Positions 9,963 to 17,650 of a DNA stretch of 64,000 bases are shown piece by piece. The notes below the pieces were generated by a model that was not told the DNA's origin, made no database searches, and was given only the letters and a program-made list of their open reading frames with translations. Every line of letters begins with the position of its first letter. Positions within the stretch are counted from its first letter, which is position 1. The stretch covers positions 1-64,000 of the forward strand of contig NZ_WOEY01000037.1 of the NCBI RefSeq assembly GCF_013177695.1. The letters are read 5' to 3'. The translations under genes were made by a program, and so were the position numbers. Origin of the DNA: Paraburkholderia solitsugae (GTDB lineage: Bacteria; Pseudomonadota; Gammaproteobacteria; Burkholderiales; Burkholderiaceae).

Positions 9963-9978
9963 CGTTGCCTTGCGATAT

Positions 9979-10419
9979 TTACTGGCAGGCTTTCCCGTGA
10001 TCGGCGTGGAAACCCTTTGCTTTTGCATCCGCCTCAGTCATGTATGCGCCATTCTTCGTCTTGCCGTAGTACTTGTCTGTCGGGCAATGGTAGACCTTGG
10101 TGCTCGTGTTGACCCAGACCTGGCCGGGGCCGCCACCGGCTGCCGCTGGTTTTGCACTGCTCGCAGCGGCCGGAGCGACAGCAGGGGCCGCACCTGCGGG
10201 AGCGCTAGCAGCGCCTGCTGCGGCACCCGATGCGCCGTACCAGGTCTTGATGCCCTTATGACCAGCGCAGGCGCCCTTTTTCGAGGCGCCCGAATAGGAC
10301 GTGCCGTCCTTGCAGAGGGCTGTTGATCCGGCCGGCGCGCTGGCCGGGACCTGCGCATAGCCAGCAGTCGCAACGAGTAATCCGGTCGCCACTGCCATGG
10401 AAAGAAACGGTATTTTCAT
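9979..10419 (-). CDS. secreted protein with DUF3761-type domain
   Basis: A 146-residue exported protein of unknown function. Residues 1-22 are a classical signal peptide ending in AGYAQ. After it comes a cysteine pair segment CKDGTSYSG...GACAGHKGIKTWYG (about 36-66) that resembles the DUF3761 family. A roughly 35-residue Ala/Pro/Gly linker follows, then a C-terminal module VWVNTSTKVYHCPTDKYYG...GAYMTEADAKAKGF of the type seen in small periplasmic or wall-associated bacterial proteins. It is the first gene of the segment between tRNA-Val and tRNA-Asp, and lies 156 bp downstream of the MFS gene on the same strand. The domain names are from memory of the families, so the domain calls are moderately sure; function is not known. 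Confidence 0.75.
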   Translation of the reverse strand: MKIPFLSMAVATGLLVATAGYAQVPASAPAGSTALCKDGTSYSGASKKGACAGHKGIKTWYGASGAAAGAASAPAGAAPAVAPAAASSAKPAAAGGGPGQVWVNTSTKVYHCPTDKYYGKTKNGAYMTEADAKAKGFHADHGKACQ

Positions 10420-10454
10420 CGCTGATCCTGTAGGTGTGAGACGAGGTAGGTTCG

Positions 10455-10484
10455 ATCAGTGTCGCGCGCCCGCACGACACTGAT
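10455..10484. promoter_or_regulatory. perfect 10-bp inverted repeat upstream of the secreted-protein gene
   Basis: ATCAGTGTCG and CGACACTGAT are exact reverse complements separated by 10 bp. The site is about 35-65 bp upstream of the secreted protein ATG and about 90 bp beyond the MFS stop. No T-tract adjoins it, so an operator or mRNA hairpin is likelier than a terminator. Confidence 0.4.
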
Positions 10485-10575
10485 TGATATAACGCGACGT
10501 CGGCGGGTTCCGCTGACATGTTCAGGTGCGCGATATCGTCAAACTTTGCAAGATCAATGAACGAGGTACGCAAAA

Positions 10576-11973
10576 TCAATGGTTGATCGTCTCGAGCGCC
10601 AGACCTTTCGTAGAAGGACCAAGCAGAATCATGCAGATCGCAACCAGCATCGACATGCCGATGAAGACCGCGACGCCCGGCACACCGTAGCCGTGCAGCA
10701 GGATGCCAATCGCAAGCCCAGCGAAGGCAGCCGAGATGCGGCTCCATGAATAGACGAAACCGATCGCGCGGGCACGTACGCGGGTCGGGTAAAGCTCCGC
10801 CTGGTAACCATGATATGCATAGGACATGATGTTTGCGGCGAGTGTGAACATCACGCCGAGCGCGATCAGCAACGACGGACTGGAGGCTTGTGAAAAGATC
10901 GCGATGACCACACCCATGGTGAAAAGACCGGCGCAAATCTGGGTCTTGCGTTCAATTCTGTCCGCGAATAAGGTGCCCAGCAAGGGACCGAAGGGATTGG
11001 CGATCGCGATGACAAAGGCGTAGCCGAGGCTCGCGGTGACGTGAATGCCCCGATGAATCAGCAGCGTGGGCACCCAGGCAGCGAAGCCATAGAAGCCGAT
11101 GACCTGGGCCATATTGAAGATCGACAGGATGATCGTCCGCCGCCGATAATCCCGGGAAAAAATCTCCTTTAGCGTGCCACGCCCCTCCTTTTCCGGCGCA
11201 CTCGGCGTTGGTGGCGCTAGCACGATACTTTTTTCAGCAGTCACGCGACGCTCGATGTCAGCAACGATCCGCTCGGCCTCGTCCACGCGGCCGTGGCGAG
11301 CCAGCCATCTCGGACTTTCCGGAATCTTTCGGCGCAGAAACCAGACGGCCACAGCGCCGACCGAACCGATCAGGATGACAACGCGCCAATAGTCAAGGCC
11401 AAGGGGCCGTGTTCCGTTCAGCGCATAGGCGAGAAACGCGACCAGCGGCACAACCGCGAAAGTGATGAACTGGTTCACGGCGTAAGCACGGCCGCGCTCC
11501 TGGCTTGGGATCAGCTCGGAGATGTAAGTGTCGATTGTCACCAGTTCGACACCGATACCGATGCCGGCGACGAATCGCCAGATATCAAGCGCGAATCCTG
11601 AAGTCTGGAAAGCCATGATGACGGTGCAGATCATGTACCAGATCAGCGACCACGTGAAAATGAAGCGTCGGCCAAACCGGTCGGCGACAAAGCCGAGCAC
11701 CAGTGTGCCTACCCACAGTCCCGCGAACGTAGCGAACACGAACGTACCAAAACCGGCGACGGCGAGTGGCTGGAGGGCTGCGAAGAAGCCGAGGGACTCC
11801 GGTTTGAACAAGCCGGACTGAACCATGCCGGGAGCCACATAGCCGGTGAAAAAGAGATCGTAGAATTCGAATACGCCGCCAAGCGATATCAGGATCACCA
11901 TAGACCAGATGGTGCGGGACGGCGGTAGCCTGTCGAGACGCGCCGCAATCTCTGCTGCCTTTTGGGTGGACAT
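10576..11973 (-). CDS. MFS transporter, sugar-porter/metabolite:H+ symporter type
   Basis: A 465-residue inner-membrane secondary transporter with about 12 hydrophobic segments. Sugar-porter-like signatures are visible: the cytoplasmic loop DRFGRRFIF after TM2 (about 107-115) and IPESPRWLARHGRVDEAERI (about 213-232) after TM6. The N-terminal segment ISLGGVFEFYDLFFTG with acidic residues inside TM1 is typical of metabolite:proton symporters for organic or aromatic acids. Substrate cannot be deduced. The ATG at 11973 is chosen since it has a GAGAGG ribosome-binding site and begins directly before the first helix, while the upstream frame up to 12150 is not membrane-like. It lies downstream of the LysR gene on the same strand, and with the divergent hydrolase suggests a small regulated uptake and degradation unit. 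Confidence 0.9.
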   Translation of the reverse strand: MSTQKAAEIAARLDRLPPSRTIWSMVILISLGGVFEFYDLFFTGYVAPGMVQSGLFKPESLGFFAALQPLAVAGFGTFVFATFAGLWVGTLVLGFVADRFGRRFIFTWSLIWYMICTVIMAFQTSGFALDIWRFVAGIGIGVELVTIDTYISELIPSQERGRAYAVNQFITFAVVPLVAFLAYALNGTRPLGLDYWRVVILIGSVGAVAVWFLRRKIPESPRWLARHGRVDEAERIVADIERRVTAEKSIVLAPPTPSAPEKEGRGTLKEIFSRDYRRRTIILSIFNMAQVIGFYGFAAWVPTLLIHRGIHVTASLGYAFVIAIANPFGPLLGTLFADRIERKTQICAGLFTMGVVIAIFSQASSPSLLIALGVMFTLAANIMSYAYHGYQAELYPTRVRARAIGFVYSWSRISAAFAGLAIGILLHGYGVPGVAVFIGMSMLVAICMILLGPSTKGLALETINH

Positions 11974-12215
11974 GTGCGCCTCTCGTTCCCGTCGAAAAAC
12001 GTTGATGCTAAAGGCAGATTGCCGTCCGGCTAATTTTGATGAACAGCAGCTTGCGGCTTGGTCTTGATAATTCTGAGCTATCCGGGCGGGCCCAACGCGT
12101 CCGGAAGCGTCGGTGTCAAATACAACCCATCCGGGATCTTCCATCCCCACACGACGTTCAGCAATGCGGGCGAATACCGATGTATCGGCGGCAACCTAAC
12201 GCCGCCAAGGTGTGA

Positions 12216-13067
12216 TTAACGCCGCAGTTCCGACATGATTTTTTCGGCGAGAAAGTCACATGGCGGCCGCTTCGATTTAGCACTCCGAGCCAATATTAAC
12301 TCCAGCGCGGCGATCTCGGGCAAGCCCTGTGCATGGCCGAGCAAGGTCAGATGAGCGGGAACCGCACAGCGCGCGAGCGGCGCCACCGCGAGTCCCGCTT
12401 CCACCATGCTGAGAAGGCCTAACAGGCTCGGGCTCTCGTAAGAGGTCCGATAGGTGATCTTCGCCTGTTCAAGACTGCGGATCGCGTTTTCCCGGGCGAC
12501 GCTGCCCGGCATGAACACGGCAATGGGCAGCGGCCGCTCGCGCCAGATGTCATGCGCGCTGGGCGCTGCGGCCCAGATCATCGGTTCGAACCGGATGAAC
12601 TCGCCCGAGAGGCCCTTGACGCGCGTCCCGCAGACCAGGTCGACTGATCCGTCCTTGACCATGGGCGCAAGCGCCACGCTTGGCAGTCCGACGACCTGAA
12701 TCTCGACCTTCGGGTAGGTCGCGGAAAATTTCTTGAGGATCGACGGTAGCAGTGACGACGCGTAGTCATCAGGCACACCGATAACGACTCGACCGGTTAC
12801 GTCGGGCCGGACCACTGCCGCCCACGCTTCATCGCGCAGAGCGAGCATGCGCCGCGCGAACGTCAGCAGGACCTCGCCGTCTTGTGTCGGGATCACGCTT
12901 CTGGGTTTGCGCACGAAAAGCGGCTTGCCGAGTGCAGTTTCGAGCGTCTTGATCTGCATGCTCACCGCCGATTGCGAGCGATGGACGATTTCCGCCGCGC
13001 GACTAATGTTCCCCGTGTCGGCCACGGCCACCATCATTGTCAGAACGTCCAGATCCAGTGCTTTCAT
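12216..13067 (-). CDS. LysR-family transcriptional regulator
   Basis: A 283-residue LysR-type regulator. The N-terminal helix-turn-helix is clear: ADTGNISRAAEIVHRSQSAV followed by MQIKTLETALGKPLFVR (residues about 16-54). The remainder is the periplasmic-binding-protein-like effector domain, with the expected GRVVIGVPDDYASSLLP start near residue 90. LysR regulators usually control an adjacent divergent gene plus their own expression; here a divergent alpha/beta hydrolase starts 89 bp away, and a perfect palindrome of LysR type lies in that gap. The MFS gene downstream on the same strand is a second likely target. The ligand is unknown. Confidence 0.93.
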   Translation of the reverse strand: MKALDLDVLTMMVAVADTGNISRAAEIVHRSQSAVSMQIKTLETALGKPLFVRKPRSVIPTQDGEVLLTFARRMLALRDEAWAAVVRPDVTGRVVIGVPDDYASSLLPSILKKFSATYPKVEIQVVGLPSVALAPMVKDGSVDLVCGTRVKGLSGEFIRFEPMIWAAAPSAHDIWRERPLPIAVFMPGSVARENAIRSLEQAKITYRTSYESPSLLGLLSMVEAGLAVAPLARCAVPAHLTLLGHAQGLPEIAALELILARSAKSKRPPCDFLAEKIMSELRR

Positions 13068-13081
13068 TGGTATCAGAAAAG

Positions 13082-13098
13082 TTGATGGATACCATCAA
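13082..13098. promoter_or_regulatory. probable LysR operator palindrome
   Basis: TTGATGGATACCATCAA is a perfect palindrome with 7-bp arms and a 3-bp centre. It fits the T-N11-A layout of LysR binding boxes and lies 14 bp upstream of the lysR-type ATG and 59 bp upstream of the divergent hydrolase. Function is inferred from position and symmetry. Confidence 0.6.
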
Positions 13099-13156
13099 TA
13101 TTACGCGATTTTCTTAGATTACTGCGTCGTGCATAGTACTGGAAAGGAACCCATCC

Positions 13157-14008
13157 ATGAACGCGCGAACCGACCCTTCAATACTTGCCGTCCCGGAGTT
13201 GTACTTTGCCACCGTCCCCTCCGGCATCAGTGTGCCCTATGTGATCAGCGGTTCGGGAGAGCCGTTGGTTTTCGTGCACGGATCGCTTTGCGATTACCGC
13301 TATTGGGGCAGTCAAACCGGGTTTCTGTCGAAGCATTTCCTCTGCGTTTCGGTCAGCCTCAGCCACTACTGGCCGGCTGACGATGCCTGCATTCAAGGAG
13401 AATTTGGCTGGAAAACACATGTCGCGGAACTCGCCGAGTTCATCGCAGCAATGAACCTCGGGCCGGTTCATCTGGTGGGGCACTCGCGGGGAGGGTGCGT
13501 TGCATTCCACTTGGCGCGCGAGTATCCGCGCCTGGTGAAATCGCTGACGCTCGCTGATCCGGGCGGCCCGTTGCAGATCGATGGGATGCCCGAAGCCTCG
13601 TTGCCACCTGCGACCAATGTCCTTCGCGCGAAAGTCGCTGATCTAATAGAAAGCGGTGCGATTGACGCCGGACTGGAACTCTTCGTCGACTCGGTGAGCA
13701 TGCCTGGCTTCTGGCGCAAGAGTCCCGCCAGTTTCCGCACCATGGCGTTCGACAACGCCGCCACGCTGCCGAAGCAGTTTCGCGATCCGTTGCCAGCGTA
13801 CTCACGTGAAGCCGCGCGTGACGTACAGTGCAGGACCTTGCTGATCGAGGGCGAAAAGAGCCCTCGCATGTTTCGCAACAACGTTGACAAGCTGACGGAT
13901 TGGATCGATTACGCGGACAAACAAACCATTGAAGGCGCATCGCATGGGATGAACGTCGCGAAGCCGGGGGTATTCAACCGGCTTGTCCACGCTTTCGTCA
14001 GTGCCTGA
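13157..14008 (+). CDS. alpha/beta-fold hydrolase
   Basis: A 283-residue serine hydrolase of the alpha/beta superfamily. The oxyanion region FVHGSLCDYRYW (about 39-50), the nucleophile elbow GHSRGG with Ser110, and the C-terminal catalytic histidine in GASHGMN (about His261) are all present. There is no signal peptide, so it is cytoplasmic. An AAAGGA ribosome-binding site precedes the ATG. It is divergent from the LysR regulator, which likely controls it. Family members include esterases, C-C bond hydrolases and haloperoxidase-like enzymes; the sequence does not tell which. With the MFS transporter nearby it may process an imported ester or ring-cleavage product, which is inference. Confidence 0.88.
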   Translation: MNARTDPSILAVPELYFATVPSGISVPYVISGSGEPLVFVHGSLCDYRYWGSQTGFLSKHFLCVSVSLSHYWPADDACIQGEFGWKTHVAELAEFIAAMNLGPVHLVGHSRGGCVAFHLAREYPRLVKSLTLADPGGPLQIDGMPEASLPPATNVLRAKVADLIESGAIDAGLELFVDSVSMPGFWRKSPASFRTMAFDNAATLPKQFRDPLPAYSREAARDVQCRTLLIEGEKSPRMFRNNVDKLTDWIDYADKQTIEGASHGMNVAKPGVFNRLVHAFVSA

Positions 14009-14051
14009 TCGGAGGGGGCGCACAACGCGAGCGCCAAGTCGCACGTCGACG

Positions 14052-14081
14052 TTGCTTTTTGGTCATGGCTTCGGCTAGAAT
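14052..14081 (+). promoter_or_regulatory. possible sigma-70 promoter of the tRNA-Asp unit
   Basis: TTGCTT at 14052-14057, an 18-bp spacer and TAGAAT at 14076-14081. It lies upstream of both the tRNA remnant and tRNA-Asp and points toward them. It may be the promoter of an ancestral tRNA operon. Confidence 0.45.
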
Positions 14082-14122
14082 TGCGGATTGTTGGATTTTC
14101 CGCTGTATCTGCTTAACTGAAT

Positions 14123-14193
14123 TGAGCGAATTGGATGGGAGCCTTGCCTCATAAGGCTTGACGGGCCGATTTCGAACCCCTCGGCACCCACCA
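14123..14193 (+). pseudogene. degenerate tRNA remnant (3' half)
   Basis: The stretch ends in TTCGAACCCCTCGGCACCCACCA-like sequence: a T-loop core TTCGAA, a 3' acceptor strand GGCACCC and an encoded CCA. An anticodon-arm-like GCCTCATAAGGC precedes it. The 5' acceptor strand that should read GGGTGCC is missing and the D-arm is damaged, so it cannot fold as a working tRNA. The 3' end shares GCACCCACCA with the intact tRNA-Val at 9423-9498. It lies 55 bp before tRNA-Asp. Confidence 0.65.
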
Positions 14194-14248
14194 GTTTCAG
14201 ATTCGGCTTAGTGGTTCTGTTTAGCACCAGTAGTGAAGCGCAGTATAA

Positions 14249-14325
14249 GGAGTGGTAGTTCAGTCGGTTAGAATACCGGCCTGTCACGCCGGGGGTCGCG
14301 GGTTCGAGTCCCGTCCACTCCGCCA
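14249..14325 (+). tRNA. tRNA-Asp (anticodon GTC)
   Basis: A 77-nt complete cloverleaf. The acceptor GGAGTGG pairs with CCACTCC, followed by GCCA, the D-arm contains AGTTCAGTCGGTTAGAAT, the anticodon arm CCGGCCTGTCACGCCGG gives GTC, and the T-loop is GTTCGAGTC. A terminator follows 10 bp later. The gene is normally near tRNA-Val between hupB and ppiD in this bacterial group. Confidence 0.97.
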
Positions 14326-14334
14326 GTATCCTCG

Positions 14335-14361
14335 AAAGGCGAACTCCGGTTCGCCTTTTTT
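14335..14361 (+). terminator. rho-independent terminator after tRNA-Asp
   Basis: AAAGGCGAA pairs with TTCGCCTTT around a 5-nt loop and continues into TTTTTT. Confidence 0.9.
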
Positions 14362-14412
14362 ATTGCCCGCTGTTGTAAGATCGGGCGTTCTGTTTTTGGC
14401 ACTCGTTCACGC

Positions 14413-16350
14413 ATGCTCGATTTTTTCCGCAATCACAAACGCCTGATGATGTTCATGCTCATCCTCGTCATTGTGCCGGGGTTGGGTTTTGTGGGTATTC
14501 AAGGTTTCCGCGGCTTCTTTGACGAAAGTGCAAACGTCGCCAGCGTCAACGGCCACAAGATCACGCGCGCAGCGTACGACGACGCGATGCGTCAGCAGCT
14601 CGACCGCGCCCGTCAAATGCTCGGCGCGCAGTTCGACATGAAGTCGTTCGACACGCCGGCGCGCCGTCGCGAAATGCTCGACGGTTTGATCGAACAGCGT
14701 GTGCTGGCCGACGAAACACAGCGCCTGCATCTGACCGCATCTGACGACGCGGTACGCCGCGTACTCCTGAACGATCCGGTGATCTCATCGCTGAAGAATC
14801 CTGATGGTTCGATCGACGTCGACCGTTACAAGCAGTTGCTCGCGATGCAGGGCATGACGCCCGATCAATACGACGAACGTGTGCGTTACAGCCTCGCCAC
14901 GCAGCAGTTGCCTGCCAGCATTCAAGGCAGTGCCTTCACGTCGAAGACCCTCGCACAGCATCTGACCGAGCTCGCCGAACAGCAGCGCGAAGTGCAGGGC
15001 ATCGCATTCCATCCGCGTGACTACGCAGCGAAGGTGCAACCTACGGATGCGCAACTGCAAGCGTATTACGATGCGCATCGCAACGACTTTGCCACGCCGG
15101 CCACGGCAACGATCCAGTACCTTGTGCTGTCGCCGGCAACGTTGTCTGCTGCTGTTCAGCCGAGCGACGCCGACCTGAAAAAATACTACGACGACAACAT
15201 CGCGCATTACCGCACGGACGGTCAGGTGCGGGCGAGCCACATTCTGATCTCCGCACCGAAAGATGCCAGCGCGCCAGACAAGGCCAAGGCGAAGCAGAAG
15301 GCCGAAGAGGTGCTCGCACAGGTCAAGGCGCATCCGGACCAGTTCGCGCAGATCGCGCAGCAGGATTCGCAGGATCCGGGTTCGGCGTCGAAGGGCGGCG
15401 ACCTGGGTTACTTCGGGCGCGGCATGATCGCCGGCGGCCAGGCATTCGACGACGCCGTGTTCGGTCTCAAGAAAGACGAAATCAGCGGTATCGTGCAGAC
15501 CGACTTCGGCTATCACATTGTCAAGGTGACGGACGTGAAGCCGGCAGTCACCAAGCCGTTCGACGAAGTGAAAGATCAGATCTCGAAAGACCTGAAGACG
15601 CAGCTGGCGAGCAAGGCATTCAGCGACGATTCGGAAGGCTTCACGTCGATCGTCTACGAGAAGGCGAAGAGCCTGCAACCTGCCGCCGACAAGTACAAGC
15701 TGCAACTGCAAACGGCCACGGTGACGCCGCAGCCGGATCCCAAGCTGCCGCCTGACAGCCCGCTGAGCAATGCGAAGTTCCTGGCTGCCGTGTTCGCAAA
15801 CGATGCAGTCACCGCGCGCAACAACACGCAAGCGATCGACGTCGGCAGCAACACGCTGATCGCGGCGCGCGTGACCGATTACAAGGCTGCAGCCGTGCCG
15901 GCGCTCGACGCCATCAAGGACGCAGTGCGTCAGAAGGTGATCGCGGTTCAGTCGGACGAGGCCGCTCACAAGGACGGCATCGCGAAGCTGGCGGAGTTCG
16001 ACAAGTCGAAGGCCACGACCGGCTTCTCGTCGCCGCTGAAGGTTTCGCGCAATGACGCGCAAGGCATTCCGCCGGCAGCATTGAGTGCAATCTACAAAGC
16101 GGACGCGCAAAAATTACCTGCCTACGTCGGTGTGGATCTCGGCGACGACGGCTATGCGATCTATCGCGTGAACGCGGTCGTTGCGGGTGCCCCGATCGAT
16201 CCGCAGCGTTTGGCTGCTGCGCAGCAGCAGATTGCGCAAGTCGATGCGCAATCCGAGGCGGAGGCTTACGTCGAAGCACTGCGTGCCCGTTCGAAGGTGA
16301 AGTTCTACGGTTCGCTCGACAGCAGCAATGCGCAGGCGAACGGCGACTAA
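14413..16350 (+). CDS. ppiD: PpiD-type membrane-anchored periplasmic folding factor (SurA N-domain, parvulin domain)
   Basis: PpiD is an inner-membrane chaperone at the Sec translocon exit that assists folding of exported proteins. The 645-residue product has a short cytoplasmic N-terminus and one transmembrane helix (about 14-34, rich in MMFMLILVIVPGLGF). It continues with a SurA-like N-domain and a parvulin domain at about 273-375 (starting VRASHILIS, with GSASKGGDLGYFGRGM) and ends with a long C-terminal chaperone region. Length and architecture match PpiD. It lies directly after tRNA-Asp, the normal chromosomal position of ppiD in this group, and ends at a strong terminator. Whether its parvulin domain is catalytically active is not certain, as in E. 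coli PpiD it is nearly inactive. Confidence 0.93.
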   Translation: MLDFFRNHKRLMMFMLILVIVPGLGFVGIQGFRGFFDESANVASVNGHKITRAAYDDAMRQQLDRARQMLGAQFDMKSFDTPARRREMLDGLIEQRVLADETQRLHLTASDDAVRRVLLNDPVISSLKNPDGSIDVDRYKQLLAMQGMTPDQYDERVRYSLATQQLPASIQGSAFTSKTLAQHLTELAEQQREVQGIAFHPRDYAAKVQPTDAQLQAYYDAHRNDFATPATATIQYLVLSPATLSAAVQPSDADLKKYYDDNIAHYRTDGQVRASHILISAPKDASAPDKAKAKQKAEEVLAQVKAHPDQFAQIAQQDSQDPGSASKGGDLGYFGRGMIAGGQAFDDAVFGLKKDEISGIVQTDFGYHIVKVTDVKPAVTKPFDEVKDQISKDLKTQLASKAFSDDSEGFTSIVYEKAKSLQPAADKYKLQLQTATVTPQPDPKLPPDSPLSNAKFLAAVFANDAVTARNNTQAIDVGSNTLIAARVTDYKAAAVPALDAIKDAVRQKVIAVQSDEAAHKDGIAKLAEFDKSKATTGFSSPLKVSRNDAQGIPPAALSAIYKADAQKLPAYVGVDLGDDGYAIYRVNAVVAGAPIDPQRLAAAQQQIAQVDAQSEAEAYVEALRARSKVKFYGSLDSSNAQANGD

Positions 16351-16390
16351 ACGTCGGCGCGAGCGCGCAAGCAGGTAAAGCGCGCAGCAC

Positions 16391-16421
16391 AAAAAAGCCC
16401 CGCAATTTTGCGGGGCTTTTT
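16391..16421 (+). terminator. rho-independent terminator after ppiD, bidirectional
   Basis: AAAAAGCCCCGCA pairs with TGCGGGGCTTTTT around a short loop. The A-run on the left lets it work also for the convergent minus-strand gene ending at 16486. Confidence 0.92.
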
Positions 16422-16485
16422 CATTTGACGAATGCAAGCACGTCAAACGGTTGGCTTAAGGGTGGCGTCTCATGCCGTCAGCCGC

Positions 16486-16827
16486 CTAGAGGCAAGCGCT
16501 GATCGAACTCGTGGCATCGCTGCCGGCAGCGCCCTTGGCGCGGAAGCCGACCCACGAGCCCGGGCCCGTGTAGGACGGCCTTATGACGGCGGCTGCGCCA
16601 TCAGGCGGCTGCTGACCCGGCACATAGACATCCATTGCCTGATCGTTAGCCAGGATGTCTTGCGACACAACTTGCTGTTGCGAGCCATCGGCCCACTTTT
16701 GCGCGATGCACGTCGCGACAGCCTTCGGCGGTTGCTGGCTTTGACCCACGGATTGGACGCCAGCAGGCGGTTGAGCGGCGCTTGCAGAAATTGCCACGGT
16801 CAAAGCGATTAACGGTAAATATTTCAC
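16486..16827 (-). CDS. small secreted protein of unknown function
   Basis: A 113-residue exported protein that I do not recognise. It opens with a GTG codon preceded by an excellent GAGGAG ribosome-binding site. Residues 1-18 form a short signal peptide ending at ISASA. The mature part is Gln/Pro-rich at first (QPPAGVQSVGQSQQPPK) and has two cysteines, Cys40 in VATCIAQKW and the penultimate residue Cys112, which could form a disulphide. The sequence after residue 40, CIAQKWADGSQQQVVSQ, suggests a conserved compact domain. It is convergent with ppiD and shares its terminator. No function is proposed. Confidence 0.72.
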   Translation of the reverse strand: MKYLPLIALTVAISASAAQPPAGVQSVGQSQQPPKAVATCIAQKWADGSQQQVVSQDILANDQAMDVYVPGQQPPDGAAAVIRPSYTGPGSWVGFRAKGAAGSDATSSISACL

Positions 16828-16945
16828 GTTATCTCCTCAAAAGTCGCTCAGAATCGAGCCGGGTGGCGCGGGATTACGAAAGTGTCAGAGCGACCTCATC
16901 GATCCGCGCTCCCCAATTACCGGACACAAGGTGTTCGCGAGTTTT

Positions 16946-17650
16946 TCAGTGCGGCGAACTTGTGCGAAGGAGTGGCTTGACAGCCGGCCACACGTTGTTG
17001 AGTAGCACTGGCTGTGCCTGCTGTGTGGGATGGATCTGGTCCGCCTGAAACATTTCCGGTTTGTCGGCAATGCCGGCCAGCAGGAAGGGCACCAACGGCA
17101 CGCGCAATTGCTTCGAGAGTTCGCCGTACAGGCCGTGGAACTTTTGCGTGTACTCGGGGCCGTAATTGGGTGGCACATACATGCCAACCAGCACGACCTT
17201 CGCGTGGCCTTGTTGAGCCTGCTCGATGATCGTACGCAGATTGTCTTCGGTGGTGGAAAGCGGCACGCCGCGCAACGCATCGTTGGCGCCGAGTTCGACG
17301 ATCACGATACTCGGCTTGAGGCGCTGCAGGAGCGCCGGCAAGCGGGCCCGGCCGCCGCTTGTGGTGTCGCCGCTGATGCTCGCGTTGGCGACGCTATAAT
17401 CGATTTGCTCATCGGTCAGGCGCTGGCGCAGCAAGGCAACCCAGCCGGTGTCACGGGGCAAGCCGTACTCGGCCGAGATGCTGTCGCCGAGCACGACGAT
17501 GACCGGCCTGGCCTGTTCGGGCGCGTTGGCCGCATGGGCTGGGAAGGGCAGCGAAAACAGGGTTGCGGCCAGCACGGCCGAGCCGAATGCAGTAGTCAGC
17601 GCCGCCGCGCGAGGCGCCACGGCGCGCACTTTCAACCTACGCTTCACCAT
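16946..17650 (-). CDS. tesA: periplasmic arylesterase / acyl-CoA thioesterase I-like GDSL hydrolase
   Basis: SGNH hydrolase resembling E. coli TesA (thioesterase I, protease I, lysophospholipase L1), a multifunctional periplasmic esterase. The 234-residue product has a signal peptide ending AHA at residue 40. All four SGNH blocks follow: GDSISAEYG with nucleophile Ser57, NASISGDTT supplying Gly, ELGANDALRG supplying Asn, and DQIHPT with the Asp/His pair. The ATG at 17650 is fixed by homology and by a basic, signal-peptide-like N-terminus; the frame upstream is antisense to the facing gene. Its start codon overlaps the start codon of the divergent ABC ATPase gene, the same arrangement as tesA/ybbA in E. 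coli. True substrate is not predictable. Confidence 0.93.
   Translation of the reverse strand: MVKRRLKVRAVAPRAAALTTAFGSAVLAATLFSLPFPAHAANAPEQARPVIVVLGDSISAEYGLPRDTGWVALLRQRLTDEQIDYSVANASISGDTTSGGRARLPALLQRLKPSIVIVELGANDALRGVPLSTTEDNLRTIIEQAQQGHAKVVLVGMYVPPNYGPEYTQKFHGLYGELSKQLRVPLVPFLLAGIADKPEMFQADQIHPTQQAQPVLLNNVWPAVKPLLRTSSPH

Larger units (their letters stand above)
9499..9978. other. intergenic region after tRNA-Val
   Basis: A 480-bp stretch with the tRNA terminator at its left end and a long hairpin (9930-9962) at its right end, just past the stop of the minus-strand secreted protein gene. Base composition is more mixed than in the core genes. Short open frames such as 9623-9823 show no family features or convincing ribosome-binding sites, so I do not call genes here. 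Confidence 0.5.

Noticed and set aside
14123..14193. Functional tRNA gene before tRNA-Asp
   Set aside because: The 5' acceptor strand is missing and the D-arm and anticodon arm do not fold properly, so I call it a remnant.
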